This document shows, piece after piece, positions 37,840 to 48,700 of a stretch of 64,000 nt of DNA (positions are counted from its first letter, which is position 1; each line of letters opens with the position of its first letter). The notes beneath the pieces were generated by a model, which did not search any database, was not told where the DNA came from, and worked only from the letters and a program-made list of their open reading frames with translations. The DNA comes from Bacillota bacterium (lineage in GTDB: Bacteria > Bacillota > Bacilli > Alicyclobacillales > SLC66): assembly GCA_021821085.1 (NCBI GenBank), contig JAKACV010000009.1:1-64000 (forward strand), read 5' to 3'. The translations under genes were made by a program, and so were the position numbers.

Positions 37840-38823
37840 ATGGGATTATCTCGCACAAAGAAAGTGGTAGCTGGAGCGGTGTTGTCGATTGCCACATTGA
37901 GCACAGCGCTGACGATGGTATCGAGCGCTTTTGCCGCAACCATTCCTACAACTAGCGTCACTAGCACGACGACTGCCCATGCGGTGCATCATGGGAAACA
38001 CAAGGCGCCGAACCGGGCATGGTTATTTCGGGCATTAGCAAATGATTTACATATAAAACCGAGCGTATTCTTTAAAGAACTTCATCAAGGCGATACCGTC
38101 ACGCAAATTGCGACGAAACAAAATGTAGCGGCGACAACGCTTCAGTCAGATCTTCAGACGATTGTCAGTGACCACTTCTCTGCCCTGGTGACAAAAGGGA
38201 AGATGACGCAGCAAAAAGCAACCCAGATTGAACAGAAACTAGATGCCAAGTTGCCTACGCTTGTCAATCGCAAATTTCCAATGGGACACCACGCAAAGCA
38301 TAAGAGTGGGAATTACGTTTGGCTATTTCAATCGATTGCGAAAAATTTGAATGTACAGCAGAAAACTTTAGTTAAAGAACTTCATCAAGGAAATACATTA
38401 GCGCAAATTGCGACGAAACAAAATGTAGCGGCGACAACGCTTCAATCAGATCTTCAGACGGTCGTCAGTGATCACTTCTCTGCCCTGGTGACAAAAGGGA
38501 AGATGACGCAGCAAAAAGCAACCCAGATTGAACAGAAACTAGATGCCAAGTTGCCTACGCTTGTCAATCGCAAATTTCCAATGGGACATAAAAAAAGTGA
38601 TCCTACGGTGATGGCAATGAAACGCGCTGGCATGCTAAAAGAAGTTTCCACCATTTTGCATCTGACGCCACAACAATTACATCAGGATCTTCATTCTGGG
38701 CAAACGATCACCGAGATTGCCGCAAAACAACAGGTCTCATCTAGTACGTTGACAAGCGGTATGCAGTCGTACTTTGCACAACGAACGAATCAAGCAATAA
38801 CAAAATGGCTCAGCAAGAACTAA
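37840..38823 (+). CDS. Secreted protein with three helical repeats, function unknown
   Basis: About 327 residues. A signal peptide is clear (KKVVAGAVLSIATLSTALT then SSAFAA). Three repeats of about 90-100 residues follow, each with the pattern W/LxxIAxxLxxxxxxLxxELHQGxTxxQIATKQxVxxxTLQSDLQ. Repeats 1 and 2 are almost identical even at DNA level, while the third has diverged. The pattern resembles small Bacillus secreted helical repeats but I cannot name a family. ATG 37840 follows AGGGGAG by 7 bases. It lies upstream of another secreted protein and an RND locus, perhaps acting at the cell surface. Confidence 0.75.
   Translation: MGLSRTKKVVAGAVLSIATLSTALTMVSSAFAATIPTTSVTSTTTAHAVHHGKHKAPNRAWLFRALANDLHIKPSVFFKELHQGDTVTQIATKQNVAATTLQSDLQTIVSDHFSALVTKGKMTQQKATQIEQKLDAKLPTLVNRKFPMGHHAKHKSGNYVWLFQSIAKNLNVQQKTLVKELHQGNTLAQIATKQNVAATTLQSDLQTVVSDHFSALVTKGKMTQQKATQIEQKLDAKLPTLVNRKFPMGHKKSDPTVMAMKRAGMLKEVSTILHLTPQQLHQDLHSGQTITEIAAKQQVSSSTLTSGMQSYFAQRTNQAITKWLSKN
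38101..38590 (+). repeat. Near-identical tandem repeat, 300-bp period
   Basis: The segment at about 38101-38290 recurs at 38401-38590 with only a few base differences over about 185 bases, inside the secreted repeat gene. Synonymous sites are also conserved, so the duplication is recent or maintained by gene conversion. Confidence 0.85.
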
Positions 38824-38877
38824 ATGTAGTGTATATAAAACAGCTAGGTGTTAGGACCATGAGGAGGCGAAATGTTA

Positions 38878-40026
38878 ATGGGGAAAATGGCGATGACAAA
38901 ACGCGTGGCGGTCTCTGCTGCGGCGATTCTTATCCCGCTGTCGACTGCTTCGATGGCTTTTGCAAGTACACCTTTTGATACGCAGTATCAAGCAAATGCA
39001 ACGAAAGAAACTGCGCTCCTACAAACGGCTCAAGGATCGAGTGTGACGAGTGCACAGATTACGGCGCTCAGTAGTACGGTGCAAACGATCAATGCGCAAA
39101 TTACCGCTCTCAATCAGGTAGAGCAAAACTTGGCCGCGCAGGAAGTTAATATTCCCAAAACGACCTCACAATATCGGCAGGGACTAGCGCAGTTACAACA
39201 ACAGAGATGGGACATCTTACACAAGTCTCAAGCGGCCTGGAATGTAGTGGATAAATATCAGTTTAATCACACTCAAAAGGGCCGCAACATGTTTCGGCAG
39301 GGTTATCATGAGTGGCAAGGAATTGGGGCGCAATTGAGGGGCATCAATAGTCGGATTAGTTCCTATGAACGGGCAAATCCGACGAAGTGGAATTCTGCGC
39401 CTTATGATGGAGCGCTCTCTGGTTTGCAGGCGACGATTTTACAGTTGCAAGCTTCTGCCATTCATTATACGAATTCGTGGATTGCACTTGAGAAAATGTC
39501 GACCTCAACGCCAACCACGTCAAGCAGTGCGGTAAACACACCAAGTGCGACTGCGAGCAGCAGCAATGGCGTGTCAACTGTCTCTGTGAGCAATGTTACG
39601 CCCGGAGCCACAGTGAACCTCGATAACACGGCAGGGCAAGTGGTGATGTCGACGACAGCAAATGAATCTGGAACTGCGAGCTTCACGAATGTGGCGAATG
39701 GGACTTACTTTGTGGTTCAAAGTGTGAACGGACAACAAAGTGCCCAGTCAGCTACCTTTTCGGTGACGACGAGTGTATCTACACCAAGCGCGACTGAGAG
39801 CAGCAGCAATGGCGTGTCAACTGTCTCTGTGAGCAATGTTACGCCCGGAGCCACAGTGAACCTCGATAACACGGCAGGGCAAGTGGTGATGTCGACGACA
39901 GCAAATGAATCTGGAACTGCGAGCTTCACGAATGTGGCGAATGGAACTTACTTTGTGATTCAAAGTGTGAACGGACAACAAAGTACCCAGTCAGCTACCT
40001 TTTCGGTGACGACAACTTTAGGATAA
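38878..40026 (+). CDS. Secreted coiled-coil protein with two C-terminal beta repeats
   Basis: About 382 residues. The signal peptide (AAAILIPLSTASMAFAS) is followed by a helical region to about residue 205, rich in Gln, Ala and Leu. Two almost identical 81-residue repeats end the protein (SSSNGVSTVSVSNVTPGATV, then NLDNTAGQVVMSTTANESG and so on), separated by Ser/Thr linkers. The repeats look like small extracellular beta-sandwich domains of the kind used as wall-exposed spacers. ATG 38878 is 10 bases after GAGGAGG; ATG 38872 is also possible. There is no wall anchor or membrane segment at the C-terminus. Function is unknown. Confidence 0.72.
   Translation: MGKMAMTKRVAVSAAAILIPLSTASMAFASTPFDTQYQANATKETALLQTAQGSSVTSAQITALSSTVQTINAQITALNQVEQNLAAQEVNIPKTTSQYRQGLAQLQQQRWDILHKSQAAWNVVDKYQFNHTQKGRNMFRQGYHEWQGIGAQLRGINSRISSYERANPTKWNSAPYDGALSGLQATILQLQASAIHYTNSWIALEKMSTSTPTTSSSAVNTPSATASSSNGVSTVSVSNVTPGATVNLDNTAGQVVMSTTANESGTASFTNVANGTYFVVQSVNGQQSAQSATFSVTTSVSTPSATESSSNGVSTVSVSNVTPGATVNLDNTAGQVVMSTTANESGTASFTNVANGTYFVIQSVNGQQSTQSATFSVTTTLG
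39541..40023 (+). repeat. Tandem 243-bp repeat in the secreted protein gene
   Basis: The unit starting at 39555 recurs at 39798, exactly 243 bases (81 codons) later, with near-perfect base identity for more than 200 bases. The pair encodes the two C-terminal domains. Confidence 0.88.
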
Positions 40027-40165
40027 TAACGTAAAGAATCGTAGAATTCCATTCTGTACGAGTATGCGACCGGACAATACTGTTTGCTCTCTCTCGATGT
40101 GTGGTCGGGGGGAAGGATGCAGTGTGGTTCGGTCGCAGTGCGTATTGGCGAATGCGTTCATCAAT

Positions 40166-40216
40166 CTCGTATTTAACTCGTATTTAAATCAAATTTCAAG
40201 GTTTGCACTCTATGAT
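40166..40216 (+). promoter_or_regulatory. Tandem 11-bp repeats upstream of a -10 box
   Basis: CTCGTATTTAA occurs twice head to tail (40166-40176, 40177-40187), a spacing of one helical turn. TATGAT at 40211-40216 is a good -10 box, but no good -35 box lies 17 bases before it. This fits activation by a response regulator of the OmpR/PhoP type. The 40027-40271 stretch has no gene. Confidence 0.45.
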
Positions 40217-40271
40217 CTAGGCAATGGATCGAATGGACATCCGGATCATTCCGGAATAGGAGGCACTAGAT

Positions 40272-42347
40272 ATGATGATCCCGCGCTCGCGGATTGTGCG
40301 CACGGTCCTCATTGCAGGGGCTACCGTCTTGATTGCCGGAGTGATCTACCAAGGTACGGCATCCCACTCGTCGGCTTTTGCAGCGAGTGGTGCAAAGGGT
40401 AAACAGGTATATGTGCAAACAGCGAATGTCACAGCAGGTATGGTGAAGCAGACCGTATCCCTTTCGGGAATTGTTGTGAGTCGAAATACAGTCGATATTG
40501 TTCCAACTGCTTCAGGCATGATTGCTTCTATCAATGTGCATACCGGAGAGCACGTCACTGCAGGGCAGGTGCTTGCGCAACTGTCGGATTTTACGCAATT
40601 GGCACAACTTCAGATTGCAGAGGGGAATTTGGCAGCGGCAAAAGGGAAATTGGCGCAGATCGGACTGGCTAACAGTCCGCAGAGCATTGCCATTGCACAG
40701 GATAATGTCACGATTGCAAAAGCCCGTTTGCAGGCCTTGCAGTCAGGGCCCTCTTCCTCTGCCGTGGTCCAAGCCAATACTGCGGTGGTCAACGCAGAGC
40801 ACAATCTTGCCCAACTCAAACAGGAGCAGGCGTTGATTGATTCACCCCATGGTACGGCGGCTGTTGCCTTTCAAAATGCGAGTCAAGTCTTAACCCAAAT
40901 TCAAACGGGTCAAAATCCCGTTTCTGTTGCCGTGGAGAATGCGACGCAAGCGGTCAATGATCTGGAGTCCGGGACGGCGCCGCAAAATGTGGCATTACAA
41001 AATGCACAGTCTTCTGCTGCGACGGCGAGTACGAGTGTGCAAACCGCACAAAGTGATCTGACCACTGTGCAAAGTTCGTCAAGTCCGCAAGGCGTTCAGG
41101 TGGCAAACGATCAGAATGCGCTGTATCAAGCACAAAGTAATCTTTCTACGTTACAAAGTGAACTAGCACAGGCTACGAGTAGTTCAACCTCTTCCGTGTC
41201 CACCTTGCAGTCTGAGGTAGAGGCAGAACAGACAACGGTCAGTCAGGATCAGGCCAAACTCGCGGAAGATCAAGCCTCCTGGACGAATGCCATCAGTGGA
41301 GCAGAAAGTCAACTGAGCGCGTCCGAGGCGAGTGCCGCTCAGCAGAGTCAAGCCAATGCCAATAACACGGCGCTGTTGCAAGCACAGGAACAACAGTCAT
41401 TACAAAATGCACAGGGCGCACTGGCGACTGCAAAAGCGCAGGCGGCCGCATCTCTTAGCAATGCGCAGGCGGCTGTGGCGAGCGCACAGGCGAATAACAG
41501 CAGTGCACAAATGCAAATCAACGCACAAGTTTCGCAAGCGCAAAATGCATTGGCTGTGGCGCAGGCGAATCGACAAGCGCTGATGGCGCCGTCCACGTCT
41601 TCTTCTTTGACAGAGGCACAAGCGCAGGTCAATACGGCGCTTCAACAATTGCAGGCCCTTCTTCATCCAGCCAATTCCGGCACGCTGGCCGCGGCGCAAG
41701 GTAACGTACAAACGGTACAAGGGCAAGTGGCGCTCGCGCAAACAGCGTTACAAAACATGACTCTCCTCGCACCGATCAGTGGGGTGATTTCGCAGCGCTA
41801 TGACTCGGTTGGATCGCTTGCGGGCGCGCAAAAACCGGTCTTCTCGATGATCGGAAAAACGCTTGAAGTGCAAGCGACCTTAGATCAACAGCAATTAGGG
41901 GCGATTCGTCCAGGTGACACGGTGAATTTCACGTTGCCCTCGAATCCGAATCAGGCGGAGGTTGGAACGGTCTATTCGGTGTCTCCGACAGCGAATGTTC
42001 AGACGCTGTCTTTTACGGTGACGATTTTGCCGAAGGGCTCTGTTACGGGTATGGCGGCAGGTGAAACGGCGCAGGCGCAGATCGTGACTCATACGTTGCC
42101 CCACGCGCTGCTCATCCCGACGGCCGCTATTTCCATGAATCACGCGACACCACAAGTATATGTCGTGGAGAACCACCGAGCCGTGCTAAAAAATATTACC
42201 ACGGGTGCGGTGGATGGTACCATGACGCAGGTGACGAGTGGACTGAGTGCGGGACAACAAGTTGTGACGATGGGGCAAACCTTCCTCGCATCTGGGGATC
42301 GCGTGACGGTGGCGAATAATCCTAGCACTTCGTCGGCAGGAGCGTGA
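40272..42347 (+). CDS. RND adaptor with very long coiled coil
   Basis: 691 residues. An N-terminal membrane anchor (RTVLIAGATVLIAGVIYQGTA) without a lipobox cysteine is followed by the first lipoyl half (SGMIASINVHTGEHVTAGQVLAQL). Next come about 370 residues of Ala/Gln/Ser-rich alpha-hairpin, the second half (LLAPISGVISQRYDSVGSLAG), and the beta-barrel with a membrane-proximal domain to the end. It is even longer than the adaptor at 23689. GGAGG lies 8 bases before ATG 40272. Its stop overlaps the next pump gene by 4 bases, so coupling is strong. Confidence 0.88.
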   Translation: MMIPRSRIVRTVLIAGATVLIAGVIYQGTASHSSAFAASGAKGKQVYVQTANVTAGMVKQTVSLSGIVVSRNTVDIVPTASGMIASINVHTGEHVTAGQVLAQLSDFTQLAQLQIAEGNLAAAKGKLAQIGLANSPQSIAIAQDNVTIAKARLQALQSGPSSSAVVQANTAVVNAEHNLAQLKQEQALIDSPHGTAAVAFQNASQVLTQIQTGQNPVSVAVENATQAVNDLESGTAPQNVALQNAQSSAATASTSVQTAQSDLTTVQSSSSPQGVQVANDQNALYQAQSNLSTLQSELAQATSSSTSSVSTLQSEVEAEQTTVSQDQAKLAEDQASWTNAISGAESQLSASEASAAQQSQANANNTALLQAQEQQSLQNAQGALATAKAQAAASLSNAQAAVASAQANNSSAQMQINAQVSQAQNALAVAQANRQALMAPSTSSSLTEAQAQVNTALQQLQALLHPANSGTLAAAQGNVQTVQGQVALAQTALQNMTLLAPISGVISQRYDSVGSLAGAQKPVFSMIGKTLEVQATLDQQQLGAIRPGDTVNFTLPSNPNQAEVGTVYSVSPTANVQTLSFTVTILPKGSVTGMAAGETAQAQIVTHTLPHALLIPTAAISMNHATPQVYVVENHRAVLKNITTGAVDGTMTQVTSGLSAGQQVVTMGQTFLASGDRVTVANNPSTSSAGA

Positions 42348-45300
42348 TGCGCGTGAATCTCACGGAGTTTTCGGTGCGCCGTCCAGTCACGATTTTGATG
42401 ATCGTTTTGGGACTGGTTGTCGTGGGTTCGATTTCGTTCACTTTGTTGCCGGTAAGACAACTCCCTAGTGTGCATACTCCGGTCTTGCAGGTGTCTGTCA
42501 ATGACCCGGGTGCAGATCCACAAGATGTGCGCACAAGTGTGACTGATGTGTTAGAAAATGCCCTGACCACGGTCAACGGGGTTTCCTCGATGACATCCGT
42601 TTCGATGCAGGGTGTGTCAGATATCACGTTACAGTTTCTGGCCGGAACGAATATGAACACGGTGGCCAATGATGTGGCTCAAGCGGTGCATCGGGTACAG
42701 GGACGATTGCCTGCAACGGCGAGTTTGCCAAGCATTTTGCAGTCCAATCCGGCTTCGATGCCGATTGAAACGTTGTCGTTATCAGGGAAATTGAATGCCT
42801 CGCAGTTGGATACCTTGGCGCAAAAAACGCTTGTCCCTGCACTGGAAAGCGTGCCTGGAGTGGCCAGTGTGAATGTCCAAGGGGGACTCCTTTCCCAAGT
42901 GAACGTCATGGTGAACACATCCGCACTGGAGGCGTACCATGTGACGTTACAACAGGTGCGACAAGCCCTTGTTGCTCAAAATGCGACGGTGCCAGGTGGC
43001 GTTATCGCCAATGGGTCGCAGTCTTACTTGACTGCGACCAACACACCGTACACGAGCGTGTCGTCTTTACAGCAATTGATCGTGCCTGGGGCTAGCACCA
43101 AGGGGGCACAGGGGAGACAATTGACGCTTGGTCAGATTGCTACCATTGAGCAAAGTCATGCGCAACCGACAACCATCACGCAAATGAATGGGAAAAGCGC
43201 GATGGGGATCGCCATTACTGCTCAAAGTGACGCCAATAGTTTGACGGTGGCCAATGGGGTACAGCAGACTCTCCAAAAGCTAAAAGGCGCGTTGCCCCCA
43301 GGAGCTATTTTGAAGGTGGTGAGCAATAGCACGATTTATACGCGTGCGGCGCTCAGTGCGGTGCTCCATGATTTGCTGTTGGCGGTGTTACTTGCAGCGA
43401 TGGTGCTATATCTCTTTTTACGTCGGATCAGTCACACGTTTATCGTGTTGTTCGCCATTCCAACGAGTCTAATCGCCACGTTTGCCGTGATGTATGCGCT
43501 TGGCTTCTCACTTGACTTGATGAGTATGCTTGCCCTCTCGTTATTGATCGGCATTTTAGTGGATGATTCGATTGTGGTGCTCGAAAATATTGATCGTCAT
43601 CTGGCGTCTGGACTCGATCCCAAACAGGCGGCCGTGCGAGGGCGCATGGAGATTGGCGCGGCGGCGTTTGCGATCACATTGACAGATATTGTCGTGTATG
43701 CCCCAGTGGCATTTGTTCATGGCACGATTGGGCAGTTGTTTCGCGAATTTGGACTGACCATCGTTGCCGCAACGCTCTTTTCTTTGTTTATCTCGTTTAC
43801 GTTTACGCCGATGCTCGCCTCGAAATGGCTTCGTGCGCATCCGCCTCAGGAGCAAGTTGGAAAGATTACAGAACCAGAGCGAAGTACGAGCGAGACGGAA
43901 AAAGAGGGCTTGTGGCGAACTGCGCGGAGATACGTGCGCGGATGGGGAAAATACAATCCGTTTGGCGCACGGATCTGGCGTAAGCCGTTTGCCCGTGTAA
44001 TGCAGGGATATGAACGCATCTTACGCAGCGCACTGCGAAGACGGCTCGTTGTCGTCGCGCTCGGATTTCTTACGTTGGCGATCAGTGTGGCGTTTATGCC
44101 GCTGGGGTGGATTCATACGGAATTTGTCCCACAGGAAAATGCGAATGTGTTTCAGGTGGCTGTGTCCATGCCGACCGGAACTTCGCTTGCAACCACGGAT
44201 CAAGCGATGATTGCTTTTGCTAAGAAAGTACGTAAGATTTCGAGTGTCAGCGGTGTCTTCTTCACGGCGGGGGAAACGCCAAATGGCTTAACCGCTACGA
44301 ATCAAGGCATTTTGACGGTAGTACGCGGGACGGCTATGACCAGCAAAACATCTCAGGCGAAAACGAAACCCCGTCATGCGGGCGTCACTTCTTCAAAGGC
44401 AGGTGGAGGTGGGAAAAAGCGTAAAGGTGCAGGGAAAGGCATTGCGCATTCGGGTGCGTTTCGCGCGTTCGGTACGGCGCCTTTGAATTTGCCGCCCATT
44501 GCCCCTGTGGTGCAGACGATCACGAAGTTGGCACCGACGATTCCGGGGATGCAGGTACAAGTTAATATCCCCAATCCACTGGTGATGAGTGGGACGCAAC
44601 CGCTTGGGGTTGTGATTTCCGGGCCGCAACTTTCTGTTTTGCAGGCGATCGGCCTGCAAGTGCAAGGCAAGCTTGCGCAGTTGCCAAATGTCTCAAATGT
44701 GCAAGATAGTGCGACGTCCCTTCAACCGGAGTGGATGGTGCAGGTGAATTCGTCTTTTGCTGCGACCTACGGAGTGAATGCAGCGACGATTGGTCAGGCG
44801 GTGCAAACGGCGATTAGTGGAGCGGTTGCCTCGACGATTCAGGCGCCTGGCTCACAAATTCAGTCCAATGTGTTTGTCCAACTGTTGGGTGGTGCGCAGA
44901 TGACGCAAGCGCAGATGCAAGGGATTCCGATTGCAACGGTGGGTGGGCAAACGGTGACCTTAGGACAGGTGGCAACGATTGAACAGGCGCCAGGCCCTGT
45001 CTCTCTGAATGAAACGAATCGTCAGCTCTCGATTCTTGTGACAGGGAATGTCCAAGGGGCGGTAGGCCCTGTGGCGCAAGCGGCGCAACAAGCGTTGCAG
45101 ACTCTTTCCTTGCCCCCTGGCTACACGATTTCGTTAGGGGGACAGATTGCCTTGCAAAATGCTGCATTCACGCCGCTTTTACAGGCGTTTGCGCTCTCTA
45201 TCGTGCTTGTGTACATGTTGATGGCCGCCCTCTATGAATCGCTTGTGGTGCCGTTTGTCGTGTTGTTTTCCTTGCCCATGGCAACGGTCGGCGCTTTTCT

Positions 45301-45724
45301 GGCTCTGCTTGTGACCGGACAGACTCTCAATATTTTTTCGCTGATCGCGATGATTATGTTGATGGGATTGGTCGCTAAAAACGCAATTTTATTGGTGGAT
45401 TATACGCGAACGTTATTGTCCCGAGGCTATGCGCGCGAAGAAGCATTGGTCACTGCAGCAAAGACGCGCCTGCGTCCGATTGTGATGACCACGGCGACGA
45501 TGGTGTTCTCGATGATTCCTCTTGCCATCCATAACGGCGTGGGGTCGGCTGATCGGATGCCAGTGGCGGTGGTCCTCATCGGCGGCATGACGACCTCTAC
45601 TTTGCTCACGTTGTTCATGGTTCCTGCGATGTATACGTATTTGGATGATTTTCGAACGTGGCTCTTGCATTGGCGACATCGAACCCAACCTGTTTCATCA
45701 GATTCGCAGACATTCATTCAGTAA
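42344..45724 (+). CDS. RND efflux pump, first of a tandem pair
   Basis: 1126 residues with the AcrB-like plan: N-terminal helix (RRPVTILMIVLGLVVVGSI), helix 4 relay LIGILVDDSIVVLENIDRHL with two Asp, and a C-terminal block with LMGLVAKNAILLVDYTRTLL. It is about 80 residues longer than usual. One extra part, roughly residues 665-710, is a Lys/Gly-rich insert (KAGGGGKKRKGAGKG) in the second external loop; the loop between helices 6 and 7 is also enlarged and basic. It is translationally coupled to the adaptor, and the next pump follows after 12 bases. Confidence 0.9.
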   Translation: MMRVNLTEFSVRRPVTILMIVLGLVVVGSISFTLLPVRQLPSVHTPVLQVSVNDPGADPQDVRTSVTDVLENALTTVNGVSSMTSVSMQGVSDITLQFLAGTNMNTVANDVAQAVHRVQGRLPATASLPSILQSNPASMPIETLSLSGKLNASQLDTLAQKTLVPALESVPGVASVNVQGGLLSQVNVMVNTSALEAYHVTLQQVRQALVAQNATVPGGVIANGSQSYLTATNTPYTSVSSLQQLIVPGASTKGAQGRQLTLGQIATIEQSHAQPTTITQMNGKSAMGIAITAQSDANSLTVANGVQQTLQKLKGALPPGAILKVVSNSTIYTRAALSAVLHDLLLAVLLAAMVLYLFLRRISHTFIVLFAIPTSLIATFAVMYALGFSLDLMSMLALSLLIGILVDDSIVVLENIDRHLASGLDPKQAAVRGRMEIGAAAFAITLTDIVVYAPVAFVHGTIGQLFREFGLTIVAATLFSLFISFTFTPMLASKWLRAHPPQEQVGKITEPERSTSETEKEGLWRTARRYVRGWGKYNPFGARIWRKPFARVMQGYERILRSALRRRLVVVALGFLTLAISVAFMPLGWIHTEFVPQENANVFQVAVSMPTGTSLATTDQAMIAFAKKVRKISSVSGVFFTAGETPNGLTATNQGILTVVRGTAMTSKTSQAKTKPRHAGVTSSKAGGGGKKRKGAGKGIAHSGAFRAFGTAPLNLPPIAPVVQTITKLAPTIPGMQVQVNIPNPLVMSGTQPLGVVISGPQLSVLQAIGLQVQGKLAQLPNVSNVQDSATSLQPEWMVQVNSSFAATYGVNAATIGQAVQTAISGAVASTIQAPGSQIQSNVFVQLLGGAQMTQAQMQGIPIATVGGQTVTLGQVATIEQAPGPVSLNETNRQLSILVTGNVQGAVGPVAQAAQQALQTLSLPPGYTISLGGQIALQNAAFTPLLQAFALSIVLVYMLMAALYESLVVPFVVLFSLPMATVGAFLALLVTGQTLNIFSLIAMIMLMGLVAKNAILLVDYTRTLLSRGYAREEALVTAAKTRLRPIVMTTATMVFSMIPLAIHNGVGSADRMPVAVVLIGGMTTSTLLTLFMVPAMYTYLDDFRTWLLHWRHRTQPVSSDSQTFIQ

Positions 45725-45736
45725 GGGGGAGGCCGC

Positions 45737-48700
45737 ATGCACATCACTCGATTTTCCATACGCCGGCCTCTCGCCATGCTGATGATCTTGCTTGCGATTG
45801 TCATCATGGGAGCGGTCGCATTGACGCAGTTGCCCGTACGGCGCTTGCCAAATGTGAACTTCCCACATATTACCGTCCTTCTCTCTGATCCTGGCGCGAG
45901 TCCGGATACGATGCGTACACAAATTGTGGATCCAGTTGAAAACGCCCTGACAAAAGTGAACGGTATTGTGACGATGACTGCGGTGGCGCGAAACGGCAGT
46001 GGAACGATTGGCTTGCGCTTTCCTGGCGGCACAAATATCAATACGGCGGCGAGTGAAGTGTCGCGTGTTGTGAATCAGATGGCCGGGCAATTGCCTGTTG
46101 GCACCGGGACGCCCACGATTTTAAAAGCGGACCCCAATGCGTTGCCGATTATGGATGTGGCGGTCTATGGGACGATGAGCCAAGCGAGTTTATACAATCT
46201 TGTCAGTCAGACCATTGAACCTGCCCTTACGACTGTGCCGGGCGTTGCAACGGTCAATCTTATTGGAGGGCGTCCGCCGCAAGTGAACGTGGTCGCAAAC
46301 GCCTCTTTTTTAGAACAAGATGGGCTGTCGTTAGCCGCGCTTCGTGCCGCGATTGCAGGGCAAAATACGTCGCAACCGGCCGGGGCCTCCCAACAAGGCG
46401 CTGTGACGTATCCGGTGCAGGTGTCAGGGAACGTCACGTCCTTGACGGCTTTAGACAACTTGCAACTCCCTGACCATGTCACGCTTGGGGAGATCGCAAG
46501 CGTGACGCAAGGCAATGCACCGATCACGACGGTGAGCCATCTAAATGGTCAAACGGCAATCGGTCTTGTCATTTCGGCACAATCGACCGCCAATTCACTT
46601 CAGACGGCCACAGATCTCAAAGCGAAGATGCAGCACTTGCAAAGTCAATTGCCAGCCGGTGTTCACATGGTCGTCACAGGGAATACGACCACGTATACCA
46701 GCCAAGCGATGACCGCGACGCAATCTGATCTGTTTTTGGCTATCCTTGCAGCGGCGATCATGATTTCCCTGTGGCTCCATCGGTTGCGCTTGACCGGGGT
46801 GATCGTGCTGGCGATTCCCACCACGCTCTTTGCCACGTTTTTGTTTATGTATTTTATGCATTTTTCGCTTGACATGATGAGCTTGATGGCGCTCTCGCTT
46901 CTGGTTGGCATTCTTGTTGACGATGCGATTGTGGTGCTTGAAAATATCGTGCGGCATCATCGGTTAGGTCAAAACGCAAAAGAGGCTGCGTGGATCGGAC
47001 GAATGGAGATTTCAGGCGCGGCCATTGCGATTACGCTGACAGATGTCGTCGTGTATGCGCCGGTTGCGTTTATGCAAGGGAATATTGGGCAGTTGTTTCG
47101 TGAATTCGGGTTGACGATCGTGTTTGCCTCGCTGTTCTCGCTGTTTGTTTCATTTACGCTCACTCCGCTCCTTGCGGCGCATCTTGGGTTACGTGAACCA
47201 AAGAGGCATGTGGGTGAGCACTTTGCGCGCAGATTTGAGGCAGGATTCGCGCGTATGGCGGATCGCTATGAGCGAACAGTGCGTGTGGCCTTTCGCCGCT
47301 TCTATGTGGTCCTTGGCGTTGCGCTTGTGGCGTTTAGTTTTAACGTGGCGGCGTTTCGCACAGGCCTTGTTGCGACAACTTATACGCCAGCACAAAATGC
47401 GTCTGTGTTTTTTGTCAATGTGCAGATGCCGATAGGAACGAATGTAGAGACCACAGATGGGGCTGTTTCGCAGCTCTCGCAAGCGATTCAACGCCTTCCA
47501 GGAATTCAATCGGTGCTCTCGACAACAGGGTTTGGCGCAGGATCTGCCACGTCGAGTAACATTGGACGATTGACAGTCGATATGAAAAGCGGAGGTGGGG
47601 TGCCGAGTGTCTTTGTTGTGATTCCGGAGATTCAACAAATCGCTAAGCAAATCCCTGGCATGAAGATTCAGACGAACGTGCCCAATGCGCTTGTGAATGG
47701 GAGTGGTGGAAGTTTATCTGTGGTGCTGCGCGGGAGTAATCTCCTCACCTTAGATGCCCTATCTGCCCATGTGGAGACGTTGTTTCGCCAGATTCCCGGA
47801 ATTAAAAATGTCACAAGCACTGCGCAAAATACAGTGCCTGAAGAATCGATTCAGGTGAATCCACAAGCGGCGGCGGCGTATGGACTGAGCACGCGCGTGG
47901 TGGGGCAAGCGATTCACATGGCTCTTCAGGGAATGACCGTATCACAATATCGGCCAAGTACGACGAGTGTGTCGGAACCCATTGTCATTCAATTGCAAAC
48001 GGGGGGCACGCCGTTAGGCCCAAGTGCACTGGGCGGACAGGGGATGTCGCTTGCGACGCTCCTGGCGTTGCCTGTAGGGACTGTGGGGGGACAGACGGTT
48101 ACCTTGCAGCAGGTAGCGACGGTGCAAGCGACGCAATCGCCTACGATTGAACGTGAATATAATCGGCAGTTAGAGGTGCAGGTTTCTGCGAATACCGGGG
48201 GCCAACCGCTTGGCCTGATTGCACAGGAAGCGAAGTCAGCCCTTCATAAACTGAGTGTTCCTTCCGGGTATTCCTACGGATTTAATGGGGCGATTCGCCA
48301 ACAGGGCCGTGCATTCGGTCCCTTGTTGCAGGCCTTGTGGCTCTCTGTGTTACTGATCTACATGTTGCTCGCAGCGCTATACGAAAGTTTTCTCGATCCG
48401 TTTGCCATGATTTTGACGCTTCCCTTAGCGCTCACAGGCGCCATTCTCGCCTTGTGGCTGACTCACACGCCATTTAGCATGTATGCGTTTATCGCGGTGG
48501 TGATGTTGACAGGGCTCGTGGCGAAAAATGCCATATTGCTTGTGGATTACGCGAAACGGATGGTGAAGTCAGGAGAACTTCCCTTACAAGAAGCGCTGAT
48601 TCAAGCAGGTCGAATTCGTCTTCGTCCGATTCTCATGACCACAGGCACGATGGTGCTCGCGATGCTTCCTTTAGCGCTCCCAGTGGGGGCCGGCGCTTCA

